64,000 nucleotides of DNA from Simmondsia chinensis (GCA_018398585.1 JAGTTD010000015.1:2919001-2983000), one strand, 5' to 3'. Shown: positions 11,101 through 22,996, counted from the first letter of the stretch. Made by a program: numbers and translations. Notes: generated by a model not told the origin, from the sequence alone.

Positions 11101-12599
11101 ATATTGCAGCTGATGCCTTGTCAAGGATCATAAGCCATCAAATTTCTTGTCACCTCTTGGCTGCAGTTGACAGTGAGCTTTACAACAGAATTCAGCTACT
11201 TTGGCAAAGTGACACAGACCTGCAGCTCCTGATTCACCAGCTCCAATCGAACCCTTTGAGCCACCCAAAATTCAGTTGGCGTGATGGACAGTTGAAGAGG
11301 AAGGGAAAACTGGTTGTTGGTAGAGATGACGACCTGCAGCTGATTATCTTAAAATGGATGCATTCTTCTCCTAGTGGTGGTCATTCTGGACGAGATGCTA
11401 CCTATCAAAAGGTGAAATCCTTATTTTTTTGGAAGGGTTTGCATCGTGCTGTATCTGATTTTGTGAAGAAGTGTCCTATTTGTCAGGCTTGTAAGTATGA
11501 TAATTCAGCATACCCCGGACTCCTTCAACCTCTCCCAATTTCGGACATGGTTTGGACTGACGTTTCTATGGATTTCATAGAGGGTCTACCAAATTCCTTT
11601 GGGAAGGAGGTCATCTTTGTAGTGGTAGATTGACTAAGTAAGGCAGCGCATTTTATGGCCCTTTCCCATCCCTACACTGCTTTTACTGTAGCCCAGGTAT
11701 ACATGGCTAATGTATATAAACTACATGGTCTCCCCAGCACTATAGTTAGTGACAGAGACACCGTTTTTCAGAGTGAGTTCTGGCAGGCCTTGTTCACTAT
11801 ACAGGGAGTAGAGCTCCACATGTCGACTGCTTACCATCCTCAAACGGATGGGCAAACTGAGGTCATTAACCGAGGCCTGGAGACCTACCTACGGTGTATG
11901 TGTAACAGCCATCCTCATTTATGGTCGAAGCGGTTGCCCTTAGCCGAATGGTGGTACAATACCACTTGGCATTCCGATACCCAGAAAACTCCATATGAGA
12001 TTGTTTATGGACAGCCCCCACCTATTCACATTCCGTATATACCGGGAGAAACGCAGGTGGATGCGGTACACCGAAGCCTAAAGGCAAGAGAGGACATGAT
12101 TCAAGTTATTAAGTACCACTTGGCTCGAGCTCAGAATCGAATGAAGCAAATAGCTGACCGGAGAAGGACAGACCGTGCCTTATAGTCGGGTCAATGGGCC
12201 TACCTCAAGTTACATCCGTATAGACAGATCACCGTGGCACACCGGGGTTCACAGAAGTTATCGCCCAAGTACTATGGCCCATATATGGTGCTTAATGTTG
12301 TGGGTAAGGTAGCTCACCGGCTGCAGCTGCCCCCTTCAACAAAAATTCATGATGCTTTCCATATTTCTCAGCTAAAACGACATGAAGGACTGCTGCCCAC
12401 ACAAGCAGTGCCCCTTCCAGAGGATCTAGAAGCTATTTCAGTAAAGGAACCTGAACAAATTTTGGAGAGGAGACTGGTAAAGCATCATAACCGGGCCACT
12501 ACAAAAGTATTGGTGAAATGGAAAAACTTACCAGTTGAGGAAGCCACTTGGGAATTTCTTTATGATTTACAACTCAAATTCCCTCACTTTCACCCTTGA
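8177..12599 (+). pseudogene. Ty3/gypsy gag-pol polyprotein, broken reading frame
   Basis: This is a nearly full gag-pol of a chromovirus. An ATG at 8177 opens a gag-like start that ends at a stop at 8297-8299, whereas the rest of gag continues in another frame from about 8220; a frameshift therefore lies in the gag N-terminus. From there one frame runs to 12599. It contains gag with a CCHC knuckle-like region (C-Y-F-C…G-H-R-C near 9052), protease (D-S-G-S-T-H near 9302), reverse transcriptase (F-F-D-D near 10360), RNase H, integrase with HHCC-type and D,D-E core residues, and a C-terminal chromodomain (V-K-W-K-N-L…A-T-W-E near 12513-12551). In-frame stops occur at 9279-9281 (TAG), 9807-9809 (TAG), 11631-11633 (TGA) and 12183-12185 (TAG). 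Protein production by this copy is unlikely. Confidence 0.93.
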
Positions 12600-12611
12600 G
12601 GACAAGGGTGA

Positions 12612-12628
12612 TTTTGGGAGGGGGAGTA
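12612..12628 (+). other. Polypurine tract
   Basis: A purine-rich run, ttttgggagggggagta, ends just before the 3' LTR. This is the expected position for plus-strand DNA priming. Confidence 0.8.
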
Positions 12629-12629
12629 T

Positions 12630-13050
12630 TGTTGCAGGGAAATTCGTTCCAGAGAAGCAGGGGAATTTTGGCGGGAGATTAACTAACTTTAACAGCTTTT
12701 TGAGGGCAAGAGGTCACATGAGGAGCACGGGTCATTTTTTAGTCGAGGCACGTGCGCGACACGTGAGCGTAGGGTTTTGCCTTGTTCAGCTGGGAGTGTG
12801 AGTGCGTGAAGAGTTTGTTATTTTTCAGTAACTAACTCTGCAAATTAGCATCTTTATTTTTATTTTTACTTTTTGCAATTAGCTGCTATATATTGGTATT
12901 TGATGTATTAGGGTTTATTATCAATGAAATCAAACTTATCTTCTTCCTATACTCTTTTCCTGTCCTCAATATTCTTCTATTTCTTTCTTCCCTCATACTC
13001 TATTTCTAGTTTTTCTCACTAATTTGGGGTAATTTTGAGCTTCGGTATCA
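12630..13050 (+). mobile_element. 3' LTR of Ty3/gypsy element
   Basis: A 421-bp partner of 7710-8130, ending CA at 13050 and followed at once by the duplicated target CCTTC (13051-13055). With 9/421 differences and an assumed grass-type rate of 1.3e-8 per site per year, insertion would be under about 1 million years ago; the rate is an assumption. Confidence 0.95.
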
Positions 13051-13115
13051 CCTTCCAGATGGAAAGGAGACTGTTTCCGGGGACCCCCAACCTGAAGTAG
13101 TTGAGTGCCTGCAAA
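13051..13115 (-). mobile_element. Angio-domain SINE, proximal part (split by gypsy)
   Basis: This continues the SINE interrupted at 7709: 'ccagatggaaaggagactgt…ccgggg acccccaacctga'. The 5' head (minus strand) beyond 13098 is not recognisable as 5S or tRNA. Confidence 0.7.
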
Positions 13116-13860
13116 TGAACCACCAATTAATTACCAATGACTTTTGAGGAGAAGTAAAAAGGAAGGGAAAAGAAGAAGAAGAAGAAGAGTTTATAAGAAG
13201 AAGAGAGAATTACGGGAGTAAAAGTAGGTGGAGTAAGGGAAATGGAGAGTTTGAATTCAATGGATTCTTCTACGCACAAGCAACTTCAAATTCAATTAAT
13301 TATTATTAGTTTTATTATTCTATTTGTTTTTCCCATCAAATTGAATTTTTGTAATTAATTATTTAAATCTCCTTCAAGGAATTTCGTACAAGTTACATTT
13401 TCACCACATATAGCAGCTCGTTTTATCTCATGATCATCGTCGTCGTCGTTGTTGTCATTGTCGTATATCTAGATTTGCATGTCAAGCATAACTTGATTTA
13501 GTGGTGAAGATCACCGAGGGTTACAAGAGTCATCCGAGATTGAACCCTGCCAAATACAACATTTGAAATCAAGATAATGAAGACAATCTAGAGTCGTGAT
13601 GTCAACCTATTAAAAATGGTGTGCTTCAATTTTCCTCAGGATATAAGTCCATATTAATTTAGGAGTACGAGAGTCACTTTATATATTCTCCCTTCACTTG
13701 GTTTTGTAAACTTTTGTGGGCTTAAAGTGGGCCTATTGAGCCACATGAATGTATATGTGCCTTGATTGGGTTGCCCTTCTGCATATCTCTTTGCTCGAGG
13801 TCCTCTCGTTCGATTATTAAGCAAATTGGACATATTATAATTCTCCACACTATAGTATAC
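13116..13860. other. Intergenic, nothing assigned
   Basis: It holds GAA repeats (about 13165-13190) and a (CGT)n-like run at about 13438-13460. A short frame starts at ATG 13242, but I can tie it to no family. Confidence 0.35.
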
Positions 13861-13861
13861 T

Positions 13862-14720
13862 ATAGGTCAAAAGTCCCGTTTTGGTCAACAAAGTGATCAA
13901 AAATAGACAACTTGGTCACCCAACTCAAATTAGAAGATCCAGTCTTTCAACTCTTAAAAAATGTTCCATTTAATCACCCAAGTTATTTAAAATTGAATAA
14001 ATTAGTCACTCAACTCAAATTTTATGTTAGGTTATGTCTCAAATTACTTGTTTTATTTTATATGGGCCTGCTGTGTGGTCACCGATCGATCAGGAGGGAA
14101 TGCCAATTTAAGGAAAGATTCGGAGTGTTTTGGAAGTTTTGAGCGCCGATCGATCGGGTGTTCCCAATCGATCGGGAGCCGTGTTGCGCCGGCCCTAATT
14201 ATTTTCTATAAATAAGGGCTTAGGGTTTCCGGTTTAGGTGAGAGGTTTCTCCCATACGTATCCAATCAAAGAGCGTGTGAGCCGCCATTAAGAAAAAGAG
14301 GTGATTTCGTAATTCCTCCAAGATATTGGAGTGCTACGAGAGTTCAGAGGGAGTGATTATAATTCTTCCATATATCGTTTGGGAAGTGTCGTTGTAATTC
14401 TTCCGTTCAGTTAATAAAGAATCTCCATCTCCGCCCGTAGTTTTCTCTCCTCAATTGTAGGGGGATTTCCATGTAAATATTGTGTGTTTTTGTTTTGTTC
14501 TTTCTTTCTCCATATTTGTCTACTTCTCGTTTTGCGTGAGTCATATTATTTGAATCTAATCAAGTTACCAGGGTTTACGCTTCCGCATTAAGTTTTCTTC
14601 ACAAATTGATATCTTAGTATACTAGATTTGTTAAGTTTTCCTTTCATTTTAGAAGGTCTGGTCACCTAACTCCTAATGAAAATCTCATTTAGTCATTCAA
14701 GTGATTTAGAATGGACAAAT
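13862..14720. repeat. Repeat 'gtcacccaactcaaatt', split by ~600 bp
   Basis: The left part (13862-14035) has repeated 'gtcac(c/t)caactcaaatt' modules. Matching modules in the same style reappear at 14655-14715 ('ggtcacctaactcc', 'tttagtcattcaagtgattt'). The segment between starts near tgttaggtta and contains palindromic 'cgatcgatcggg' and 'ggcttagggtttcc'. It could be a solo LTR within a MITE, but I found no target duplication. Confidence 0.35.
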
Positions 14721-14972
14721 AGTGGTGGGGTTCGAGTTGACCAGGAGCCCGAGCACCAGTTCTTCACATTGTATCAGTGTGAAGCATAAATGACTTAGGA
14801 TACTAGTGCTGAACTCCACGACAAGACAAGGTTATCCTTTGTTGCTTATTTGAAGCTCGTGGTGGTGCGGTTTTGCCTTTTCAGTTTTGTTGGTTGTTTG
14901 TCTTTATATTTTTGTATTTGGGTGCCTCGCTTTTTGCTTTGGGCTTTTCCTCTTGATTATTGAAAATAAAGA
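14720..14972 (+). mobile_element. 5'-truncated LINE 3' end
   Basis: G/T-rich sequence ending 'gggcttttcctcttgattat' then 'tgaaaataaa'. It resembles the plus-strand tails at 19480-19877 and 32700-32890 (…'gttttctctttaattat' plus A-run). No coding frame is retained. Confidence 0.45.
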
Positions 14973-15060
14973 CTTGGTTTTTTGGGCATTTCTAGCAATA
15001 TTTGGTAGCCCTTGGGGCAATTTTGTAAAATATATTTTCTTACTTAAAAATAATCAATTA

Positions 15061-15245
15061 AAATAAAATAATTTTTAAATTACGTAAAAATACATAACTT
15101 TCTCATTTATCTCCTTGAGACATTTTTGTGAAACATAAAAATATCAAATAAAATAAAATAATTTTTAAATCACGTAAAAACACATAACGTTTTCATTAGG
15201 AATAATAGCATTTAAAATAAAATAATTTTTAAATCATGTAAAAAA
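15061..15245 (+). repeat. Short tandem-like repeat, 3 units
   Basis: The unit 'aaataaaataatttttaaat' followed by '(t/c)a(c/t)gtaaaaa' occurs at 15061, 15151 and 15214. Spacing is uneven (90 and 63 bp), so it is a degenerate local duplication. Confidence 0.6.
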
Positions 15246-15592
15246 TACTTCTGTTTTTCCTTAAGAAGAATAACATTTTCATGAAATACAACGTTTTAGA
15301 CATCTCCCTCCAAGTGTTTTAGTGCGAATTTATATACCTTTTCAACTATAGACAAGCTCGTTCACTGTCTCCTACCACTTAAATACGATTCTTTCCTCTT
15401 CCGTATTTCTTTCATATGTTAACTATGATTTTATTTTTATTTTTTTTGGTTTCTACCCAACTTTTTCATATTATACTGATATCAAGCATCGTCTTTAATT
15501 ACCAAAAGGAGCCGCATATAAACTATAAAAAATCAAATATTATTTTTATTTCTAATGCTTAACTTATATTAAACTAATTTCAATTTGCTCAT

Positions 15593-15712
15593 ATTTTTTT
15601 TTTTTTAATGTTGGTAAAGGCAGGGGAGGGGGGTCACTAGTAGGGCTCGAACCCCGGTGCTCTCATACGGCAATCAGGTGCCTTACCACTAGGCTAGGAG
15701 CTAGTTGCTCAA
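15593..15712 (-). mobile_element. tRNA-derived SINE, second family
   Basis: On the minus strand it starts 'gctcctagcctagtggtaag' (A box) and has 'ggggttcgagccct' (B box) about 35 nt later. It ends with poly(A), seen here as a T-run at 15594-15606. 'ttgctca' flanks both sides (about 15585 and 15705). It is not a real tRNA gene because no cloverleaf 3' half follows. Confidence 0.7.
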
Positions 15713-15864
15713 TTATGCATATGAATCCTAAACGCTGGAGTAATAAAAATGATTGGTGATGGGGATGATGTAAATTAAATATTCTTTCAAGACATATGTG
15801 GTGGTTTTTTTTTTTTTTTAAAAAAAAAAATCACAAAGACGCCCGAGGGCCAAAATTCGGAGAC

Positions 15865-16253
15865 TAGGGGGTAAATGAGTCGAGCCGGTTTGAGAGGTAA
15901 AGCACGACAAGTTCGGCTCGCTTTGCGCTCAAGCTCTGAGTCGGCTCCTTTAGCTTATCAAGCCCAACCCGAGTTTAGTGAAGCTTGAGCTTGTAGGCTC
16001 GCGAGCCTAAACAAGCATAAGTGAGCTTTTTTAAGTATAATATATTTGCTTAAATATTGTCTAGTCAAGCCCTATTGGAGCTTAAATGAGCCCATAGCTT
16101 AAACAAGCCCATATTAAGCTTCAATGAGCCAAAATATTGCAAGCCTAATTTAAAGCTCATTGAGCTTAGATCGAGCTCGAGCCCGAACTTTCAAAGCTCG
16201 GAGAGCTTCGAGCCTTGCGAGCTCGGGCTCGGCTCGGCTCAAATATTCCCCTA
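15865..16253. mobile_element. hAT-type MITE rich in gagctcg motifs, copy 1
   Basis: The ends tagggggtaaatgagtcgag and …ctcggctcaaatattcccct form imperfect inverted repeats. The interior has many 'gagctc', 'aagctt' and 'gagcccaa' motifs in both orientations. The flanks tcggagac / ccaaagac could be an eroded 8-bp duplication. The same family sits in the gypsy LTR at 28974-29433. Confidence 0.6.
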
Positions 16254-16337
16254 CCAAAGACGTTAATCCACCGATCGTGATTACAGTACTTATCAAAATT
16301 AAACTTAGCAACAAATGGACAGACCTATTATACAAAC

Positions 16338-16450
16338 CCAGTACTTCAAGGGCTCCCGCATATGTAAGGTCTTTGGGGGGAGGGATGTACGCAACCTTAC
16401 CCCTTCAGGGTGCTACCTTAAAGAGAGGTTGTGTCCGATAACCCCGACCT
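16338..16450 (-). mobile_element. Angio-domain SINE copy
   Basis: 'cccagtacttcaagggctcc', 'gggatgtacgcaaccttacc', 'ccttcagggtgctaccttaa' and 'gaggttgtgtccga' are the conserved blocks in minus orientation. No 5S head is attached. Confidence 0.7.
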
Positions 16451-17129
16451 TAAAAGCATTATAGAATCACATATAATATAAAAATAAAATGGTGAAAGTA
16501 GATCAGCGGGAAGAATTTATGCTTCTGGTATAAGATTTGTGTTGCTTTAGCTTCCTCACGAAGCCTCCATCTCCTCAGAGCATATCCACTTGCAATTTGT
16601 CGGCCCATACCACAAAGGATTCGGTATATTGGTTAAAAATAAATGTATTATATATTTTGTCATATATATAAATACATATATACTGATGTATATGTATACA
16701 TATACGTGTGTGTATTTTAAAAGTTACTTAATATCACGCAGCCTAATGTTTTGGGTTAAAAAAAATTAATTTTCATAGCGATCCACTTTACCATTATTTC
16801 ATCAATATTCAAGTTATTCTGTCACCGATTTCATCTACATGGTGATAAAATTGACTATGATTCCAAGCCTTTTAAGTTTTCTGATTGTTGGCTTCTCGAT
16901 TGGTAAAAAACTAATTGGAGATTAGCGGAGGCACTCTTGTTAGTGAAAAATATATGACTTTGAACGGTGTTCTTAGAGTCCGAAATAAACAGTCTCTTGG
17001 TAACACTGATGAGCACATACATCGATGAAATTGAGTTATCTCTAAATAGGGTCATTAAGAAACATTGAAGTGGTATATAATAGAGTTTTCTTAATTCAGT
17101 CTTAGTATAGAAAGAAATAACAATTTGAA

Positions 17130-18280
17130 AAACAAAACTTTAGGGTTACAACAGTGAGGAATAAATCATACCACCAAATATTTTCACGGTGTGGCTAATT
17201 GTATGTTCTGGGGAAGTGCTACCACCTTTTCCTAGAGTTGGGGTCGATCCATTATGAAAGCATCTCATATTAGATAGAGAACCATCCAAGCAGCTACCCA
17301 ACAAAAAGTTGTGCTTGGACCTCCACGATTTATCTTGGACTCCATCATTTGTCTTTAGAGGAATCAACAACTTTGGAGTCCAATATATCCATTGAAGAGA
17401 TAAAAGACACAATTTGAAGCCGTGACAATTCTAAGGCCCTCGGATTTGATGGGTTCAGCCTCACATTCTTTAAGCACTATTGGCACATCATTCGACCCAA
17501 CATCTCATCATCTTTGTCTAAACTTTTGAACAATCAGGCACTAGACTATCTGCTGTCAACCCCATCTATGTCTCCCCTACCATTAACCTTAAAGATTCAG
17601 GCCTATCAGTCTAGGTATTTGTCTCTATGAGAGTGTGACGAAATTATTGCAACCACCTGTGCACCACTGCTTAATGTATCACAAAGGGCCCTCTCAAGAG
17701 GGAGGCGAATTATAGACGGTGCCTTCTTTGCCAACTAAGTTGTTGATTTGGACAAAAAGAAAAAGGAAAGGGATTTAATTTTCAAGATAGTCTTCCACAA
17801 AACTTTTGATTCAATCGATAGAGACTTTCTTTACTGGACTTTAGGACAAATGAGATCTGGAATCTAATTGAGATAGTAAATTAGCAATTATGTTCTTGTG
17901 GCCTCAATTCCAATTCTTGTCAATGAATCCTCGGAACATCTTTCAAAATGCAAAGAGGTCTTAGGCATAACGGTCTTTCCACCTTCTCTTTGCTATTGTA
18001 GCCAAGGTCCTTAGCCGCTTTTGACTAAAATTGAAACAATGGGTCACTTTAATCACTGGACTCTAAATCACCTAATGCAACTCCCTGTGGTCAGACTTTC
18101 TCACATTTAGTATGCAAACGGCCTTCTCATTTCATGTAAAGCTGGAGAGGAAGGCCTAGGAATTGTGTCTTGAGAGGTTCGCGCTTGCTTTTAAGCTTGA
18201 AAATCAACTTCCACAAAAGCCTCCTTGTAGGAACAAGAGTTCAAAACCTCAAGTCAAGAGGCCAGAAGGTTGGTTCCTTA
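17130..18280 (+). pseudogene. L1-type LINE reverse transcriptase remnant
   Basis: Conceptual reading from about 17415 gives reverse-transcriptase landmarks: 'GFDGFSLTFFK' (the K-x-P-G-P-D-G-F motif, degraded), 'SQRALSRGRRIIDG' (the Q-x-A-F-v-x-G-R-x-I motif), then 'KIVFHKTFDSIDRDFL' (the D-x-x-K-A-F-D-x-x motif). Several stops and frame changes break it. The catalytic F-x-D-D box is not intact. This is a decayed plant L1 element. Confidence 0.65.
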
Positions 18281-18459
18281 ACCCTACTAAAAGAACAGGT
18301 GAATCACTTGCAAGTTGGATAGTTTATTAGCGCATTGGCCAGCTCAAGACAAGCTCACCCAAACTGATTCAACTTATGACCCATTATGTCGGCCTCCTCT
18401 AATAACAACTTGTACCTTATATTGTTTTAAAAGTACTTATCGACCTAGGGGAACTAGTG

Positions 18460-18526
18460 CAACAACAGCCATTCCAATGCCACAAGCACTCCCGCTGAAG
18501 TAGAGTCCGGGCTAGGGAAACTAGTG
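18460..18526 (-). repeat. Angio-domain SINE fragment
   Basis: 'acaacagccattccaatgcc', 'gcactcccgctgaagtagag' and 'tccgggctagggaaac' match the tail end of the SINE superfamily in reverse orientation. The rest is missing. Confidence 0.4.
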
Positions 18527-19198
18527 CAACACCTTTAAATTCGAAAGAAGAGAAAAAATTTAACTAGATAACATAAAAAAAAAAAAAAAAGAAGAAGAAA
18601 ACTTCTTAAGAAACCATTAGTTCCTTTTGTGAAATTTTCACCATAGGTTAGGCATGACCCAGGAGTCCGTATAAAAGTCTAGCGAGAAAAAAAAAAGTCT
18701 ACCCGAACTTATTTTAAAACCAATTAGTATTACGTGGAGTAGTCTACTAGTAGTATATATTGATCTCTTCTCTTTTACAACTTCAATGTAGGATTTCATT
18801 ATTAAACTCACATATCAAGTATTTAACATGCTTCGTTTATACTGTAGCGACTTTCTCTATAATGTTAAGCTTAATTATCAAAAAAAAAAAAAAAGAATTT
18901 AACATTTTTAAACCCGATACCAAACATCGAGCAGCTAAAAAGAAGTGGAAGAGAAGTAAGAAAGTAATGTAGAGGGAAAGAAATACAGTTGAGAGTAGTA
19001 ATCAAAGAGGTGTAAATGAAAGGGAGTTGTATTTGGAGTGTATGTAAATGGAAAGAGAGCTTGAAGGACACTCTTAAGGGGGTGACCCTGCAGCTAAAAG
19101 GGTGGTGAAATGTCCTTTGTAGAATCACCTGTTTGCCCCAGATCCACTCTTCCCCCCCTCCTCTTTTTTATTTTTTTATTATTATTTTTTTCCTCCTT

Positions 19199-19430
19199 TT
19201 TTTCTCTCTTTTTTTTCGGATAAGTAGCGAGGTAGACTCGTGATACAGAAACTGGCATCTCACTGAGAGACCTAAGATGCACACAAGGTGCGGAGAGGGA
19301 AGTAACAAAAAATACCTAAACAAAACGAAGATACTCGAACTACCTAAAGCCAAAATTCACAGAAGCCCACAACTAACATCCTAAGCGCCATCTCAGCAAA
19401 ACATCCCATGTCGATGCACACAAACAGCAT
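19199..19430 (-). mobile_element. LINE 3' end, minus orientation
   Basis: A T-run followed by 'cggataagtagcgaggtaga', then 'gagagacctaagatgcacac', which also occurs at 28660-28690 as 'gagagacacacacaaagtgt'. So two copies of one LINE 3' region are present. 18540-19198 upstream holds only A-runs and AG-rich sequence. Confidence 0.5.
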
Positions 19431-19479
19431 TCCTAGAAATAGCAAGGTAGTCTCTCCTTTTTTGTAGGGTAATGTTATT

Positions 19480-19877
19480 TGCCATTGCGAAATTTGTGCT
19501 CTACGTGTGGATTACTTGGGGCGGATGCGAGTTGAGTATCGATTGGAGTGCTTGTGGGAAGTGTTGCTGCTGGTGTTGGAGATTTTAGGCGTCTGTTCTA
19601 TACTGTCCTAAGTAAGATGAAGGGCCTTCTTCATCAACTGTGTTCATTTTTCATGTTTAGGGTTTTTTTTTTTTTTTTTTTTTGTTTAGGTTGGTGTGGC
19701 CTTCTTGGTGTTTCCGTACCTCAGGGGTTGGTATAAGCGTGTTTCTAGATGTCTAAGATTTTCGAGTGTTTTGTTTTGGTTGGCTTTTTTCTTGCTCATG
19801 CGGACTTTCTCGGGCTCCGCTTCAGTAAATGCGCCGGCTTGTACTGAGAGTTTTCTCTTTAATTATTGAAAAAAAAA
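19480..19877 (+). mobile_element. LINE 3' end, plus orientation
   Basis: It ends 'gagagttttctctttaatta' then 'ttgaaaaaaaaa'. The preceding 'cgggctccgcttcagtaaat' and 'gcgccggcttgtac' parallel 32790-32890 ('gactcagctttactggatgc', 'gcgccaacttttgta'). A 5'-truncated non-LTR retrotransposon with no reading frame left. Confidence 0.5.
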
Positions 19878-19879
19878 TG

Positions 19880-21540
19880 TTGATGTTAGAACAATTTTGT
19901 GAAAACTTGTGATTATTGTTCATATAAAGTCACGTTATAACAACACTCTTTTGTGCGTGGGTTCTTCTTTATTTTCCCAATTTGTTCCGGTTTTGTAAGC
20001 TCAAATGCATATTATGAATCTTATGCAAATCACCTCGAGATGAGGTGGGGATAAGGAATAGGTGTTCCTCTGGTCTGTTGATTGTACTAAGTAATATTCG
20101 ATTAGAGGAATTGGCTAAACTCATTGATTTCGAGAATGCTTGAACGAAACTAAAAGGAAAATAAAAGATTTTATTGAATTCTTTCAATAAAATATATAAA
20201 TAATCTCAAATCGTCAAAAAGTATCAAAAACTCTTAGCAAAGGGGTTTATTTATAAGCAACTAATCCCAATTGACCCGGAATATAGTTATCAAATAACAC
20301 AACAGATAAACAACCCTAAAAACTCTAATTAAAAATGAGCAAAAACCCTAAAACTCTAATTAAAAATGAGCAAAACCCTAAATAAGCTTCTCGTATTCTC
20401 GGCTATGCTTAAACCGAACCCATGCTCGCACCTAGCCCACCAAGGAGGCACAGCCTCTCCCCAGTGCTCAGATGGGCACGTGCAGTTGCTGCGGTCCAAT
20501 GGACGCCCCTTGCGCTCCATCGGGTCTTAGAGGTGCATACGGTGCCTACCAAACATAGGGTAGGTGTACATGGCGGGTATGGGAAGGTACAGGGTAGATA
20601 AAAGGCAGGACAAGCATTATATTCATACTAATCTTAAACTCAAGGTGATTATTGTTAAGGACTCCACATGTGAATCTAGTAAAAATCCTATATACGAGTT
20701 GCGAAAATGAATAGATCAATCTATATGTCTAGTGGGTTACTCCACCTATTGCCAATTAGTTTTAGGATAAAATTTCACTTGAGTTTATATGTGAATCTTA
20801 TGTATGCCAATTCTGTGAGTCGGGCCTAAAAGCCTGATAAAATTTAACAAGTATATTGACACGTGTACTACCCACTACATATTTCACTTGCAACTTAGGG
20901 CAAGTACCAACAGTTAACGGGCCAGGTTTTACCCGTCTCATTTGTTGTTCTACTTATGGCAAAATAAGAGCAAAGCTATATTTTCACTTAATTTTTAATT
21001 CCATTTATAAGCATGAAAATATTATTTAATATTATTTTTATGGCTAATAATACATTACCATTTCATAAAAATTGATTATACATAACATTTTCCAATTAAT
21101 AGTAAAAAGATAAATTTTATTTTCAGTTTTAGTGTTTACTTAAGTATTTTGATAACTTACAAAAGTTAAATAAATTAAAATAGATAAAGTTAATATTATT
21201 TTTATTCTTTTTATAAAAAAATATGTGATTTTTCCAACGAATTAAATTAAAACATAAAAATATAAAATTAAATGCCCTAAAATCTTACCTGGAAAATTCA
21301 TATTCCGGCAAAAGCAAATATTCATACCAAGAGACGGAAACGCACATATTCCCTCATGGAAATTCCAAATATATTTAATGAGTTATTTATATAAAACGTC
21401 CTAATATTTAATTATTTTATTAATTTAATCTTTTTATTTTTAATTATTTTAATTTAGTTCTTCTAAATTTATATTATATTAATTTAATCATTTGATAAAT
21501 ATTAGAGTTAAGTTAGTGATATAATTGATTTCTGCTTGAT
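19880..21540. other. Intergenic, nothing assigned
   Basis: AT-rich with one G+C-richer block (about 20400-20600). A local duplication 'aaactctaattaaaaatgag' occurs at about 20319 and 20351. I recognise no gene or complete mobile element. Confidence 0.4.
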
Positions 21541-21788
21541 GTGGCTTGCTTTGTGTTTGTTGTTTTGCTTGCTGTGTGTTTTGTCCTACTCATGCTTTGT
21601 TGCTTTCTTGCTGCCAGGTCTCATGCTCTATGATGCGGACCAACTTCTCAGGTTGAGGGTCCTCGGAAACAGCCTCTCTTCAGGGTAGCCCCCTGAAGCG
21701 GGAAGGCTGCGTACATCTACCCCCCAGACCCTGCTTTTGCGGGAGCCCTTGCAGGCACTGGATTTATTATTGTTGTTGTTGTTGTTGT
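21540..21788 (+). mobile_element. Angio-domain SINE with T-rich head
   Basis: The 3' domain at 21650-21788 is well kept: 'cctcggaaacagcctctctt', 'ggctgcgtacatctac', 'cagaccctgcttttgcggga', 'gcactgg', ending in (GTT)n. The upstream ~110 bp of 'tgcttgctgtgtgttttgt' type sequence resembles the long-head element at 38634-39080. The left boundary is approximate. Confidence 0.65.
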
Positions 21789-21852
21789 GCAGGTGTTATA
21801 AACAGAACTCTTAACCCAATTTAAATTAACCACGTAACTCACGCATCATAAA

Positions 21853-22041
21853 CAGGGTTGTACATAACCCCAAGCAACCTAAGCAATCACTAGGGGCCCC
21901 AAATTTTAGAGTTTGTTATTTTTAAAGTATTAATTGTTAATATTAATAAATTTTTTGATCAAATTTTTATAATTTATTATATATGAAGGGTCCCAATAGA
22001 ACTTTTCGCTTAAGGCCCCGCAAATAGTAGGACCGGCCCTG
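21853..22041. mobile_element. hAT-type MITE (cagggccgg family)
   Basis: Ends cagggttgtacata and …aggaccggccctg. Target duplication atcataaa (21845-21852) / attataaa (22042-22049). A 189-bp element of the same family as 24400-24585. Non-autonomous. Confidence 0.7.
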
Positions 22042-22930
22042 ATTATAAATTTTATCTCTAAACATTAATTTTAACTCTGAAACTAAATTGACACTATTAA
22101 AAATATAACAAAAATATTATTCTTGATGCTTTGGAAAAAACCACTGAAACAATATCTTTAGCTCAAATTTATCATCATATACTCCGTATATATAGCATTC
22201 CTCATCTCAAATTATACGACCTACAAAGACAACATATTCATATTATACGTACTTACAAACTATTTTTAGGCCACTAATATTGTCGAGACAAAAACATTAA
22301 TATTAGAACAATTTAATATATCTTAATTAAGTGTTGCGTCGCTAATGTTTTTACCTTGACATTTCAAATTTCCTATATATTTATCAATATTTTAAATACC
22401 ATATTAAACAGGTTATTAATCTAACCAAAAAAAATAATCTAATATTATTTTTAATAATTGAATTAGAGAGTTTCTTGTTAGGACAAATATGATAATTTAC
22501 AGAATAATAATATGACCTACAAATAATAAAAGTTATAAAATTATCTTAAAAATAATATTACTTCAAAAATAACAATTTTGTTCTTCGTTTCTTTCTTGTT
22601 CCTTTTTGTGGTGTAATAGAGAGGCTAATAGAGCAGCCCATGAAGTTGCTAGGATGCATCGTTTTGAGAGTTTGTTCTCATAATTGGGTGAATATCTCTC
22701 CCCCGTCTTTTTTGTTGACTCTTGTTAATGATCGTTTCCAATGAATTATCTGCGAGCTTTTCCATTCAAAAAAAAATAATAATAATTTTATCGTAACAAT
22801 ACCATTACGTTTAATTATACTTTACGCATCATTACATACTTTATATTATAGCACATTAAATTGAATGAAATTAATAAATTTTTTATAGACAAGAATACCC
22901 TTAAGAAGTAACTTGGCGTCTAAGCAACCT
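22042..22930. other. Intergenic sequence upstream of the NAC gene
   Basis: Mostly AT-rich. 22620-22760 ends 'tttccattcaaaaaaaaata' and may be another LINE tail. A TATA-like 'actttatattatag' at 22839-22852 could serve the NAC promoter. Confidence 0.35.
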
Positions 22931-22948
22931 CCTTTATAGGTCTGGCTA

Positions 22949-22996
22949 TTCTCTCTCTCTCTTCTCTCTCTCTCTTTTCTCTCTCTCTCTCTCTCC
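22949..22996 (+). repeat. (CT)n tract in presumed NAC leader
   Basis: About 48 bp of CT/CTT repeats lie 80-125 bp before the NAC start codon. Such pyrimidine tracts are common in plant core promoters and 5' leaders. A (CAA)n run, 'acaataacaacaacaacaag', follows at 23031-23050. Confidence 0.8.

Noticed and set aside
15600..15712. Minus-strand tRNA gene
   Set aside because: A and B boxes are present, but no acceptor-stem pairing or cloverleaf 3' half follows; it ends in poly(A), so it is a SINE.
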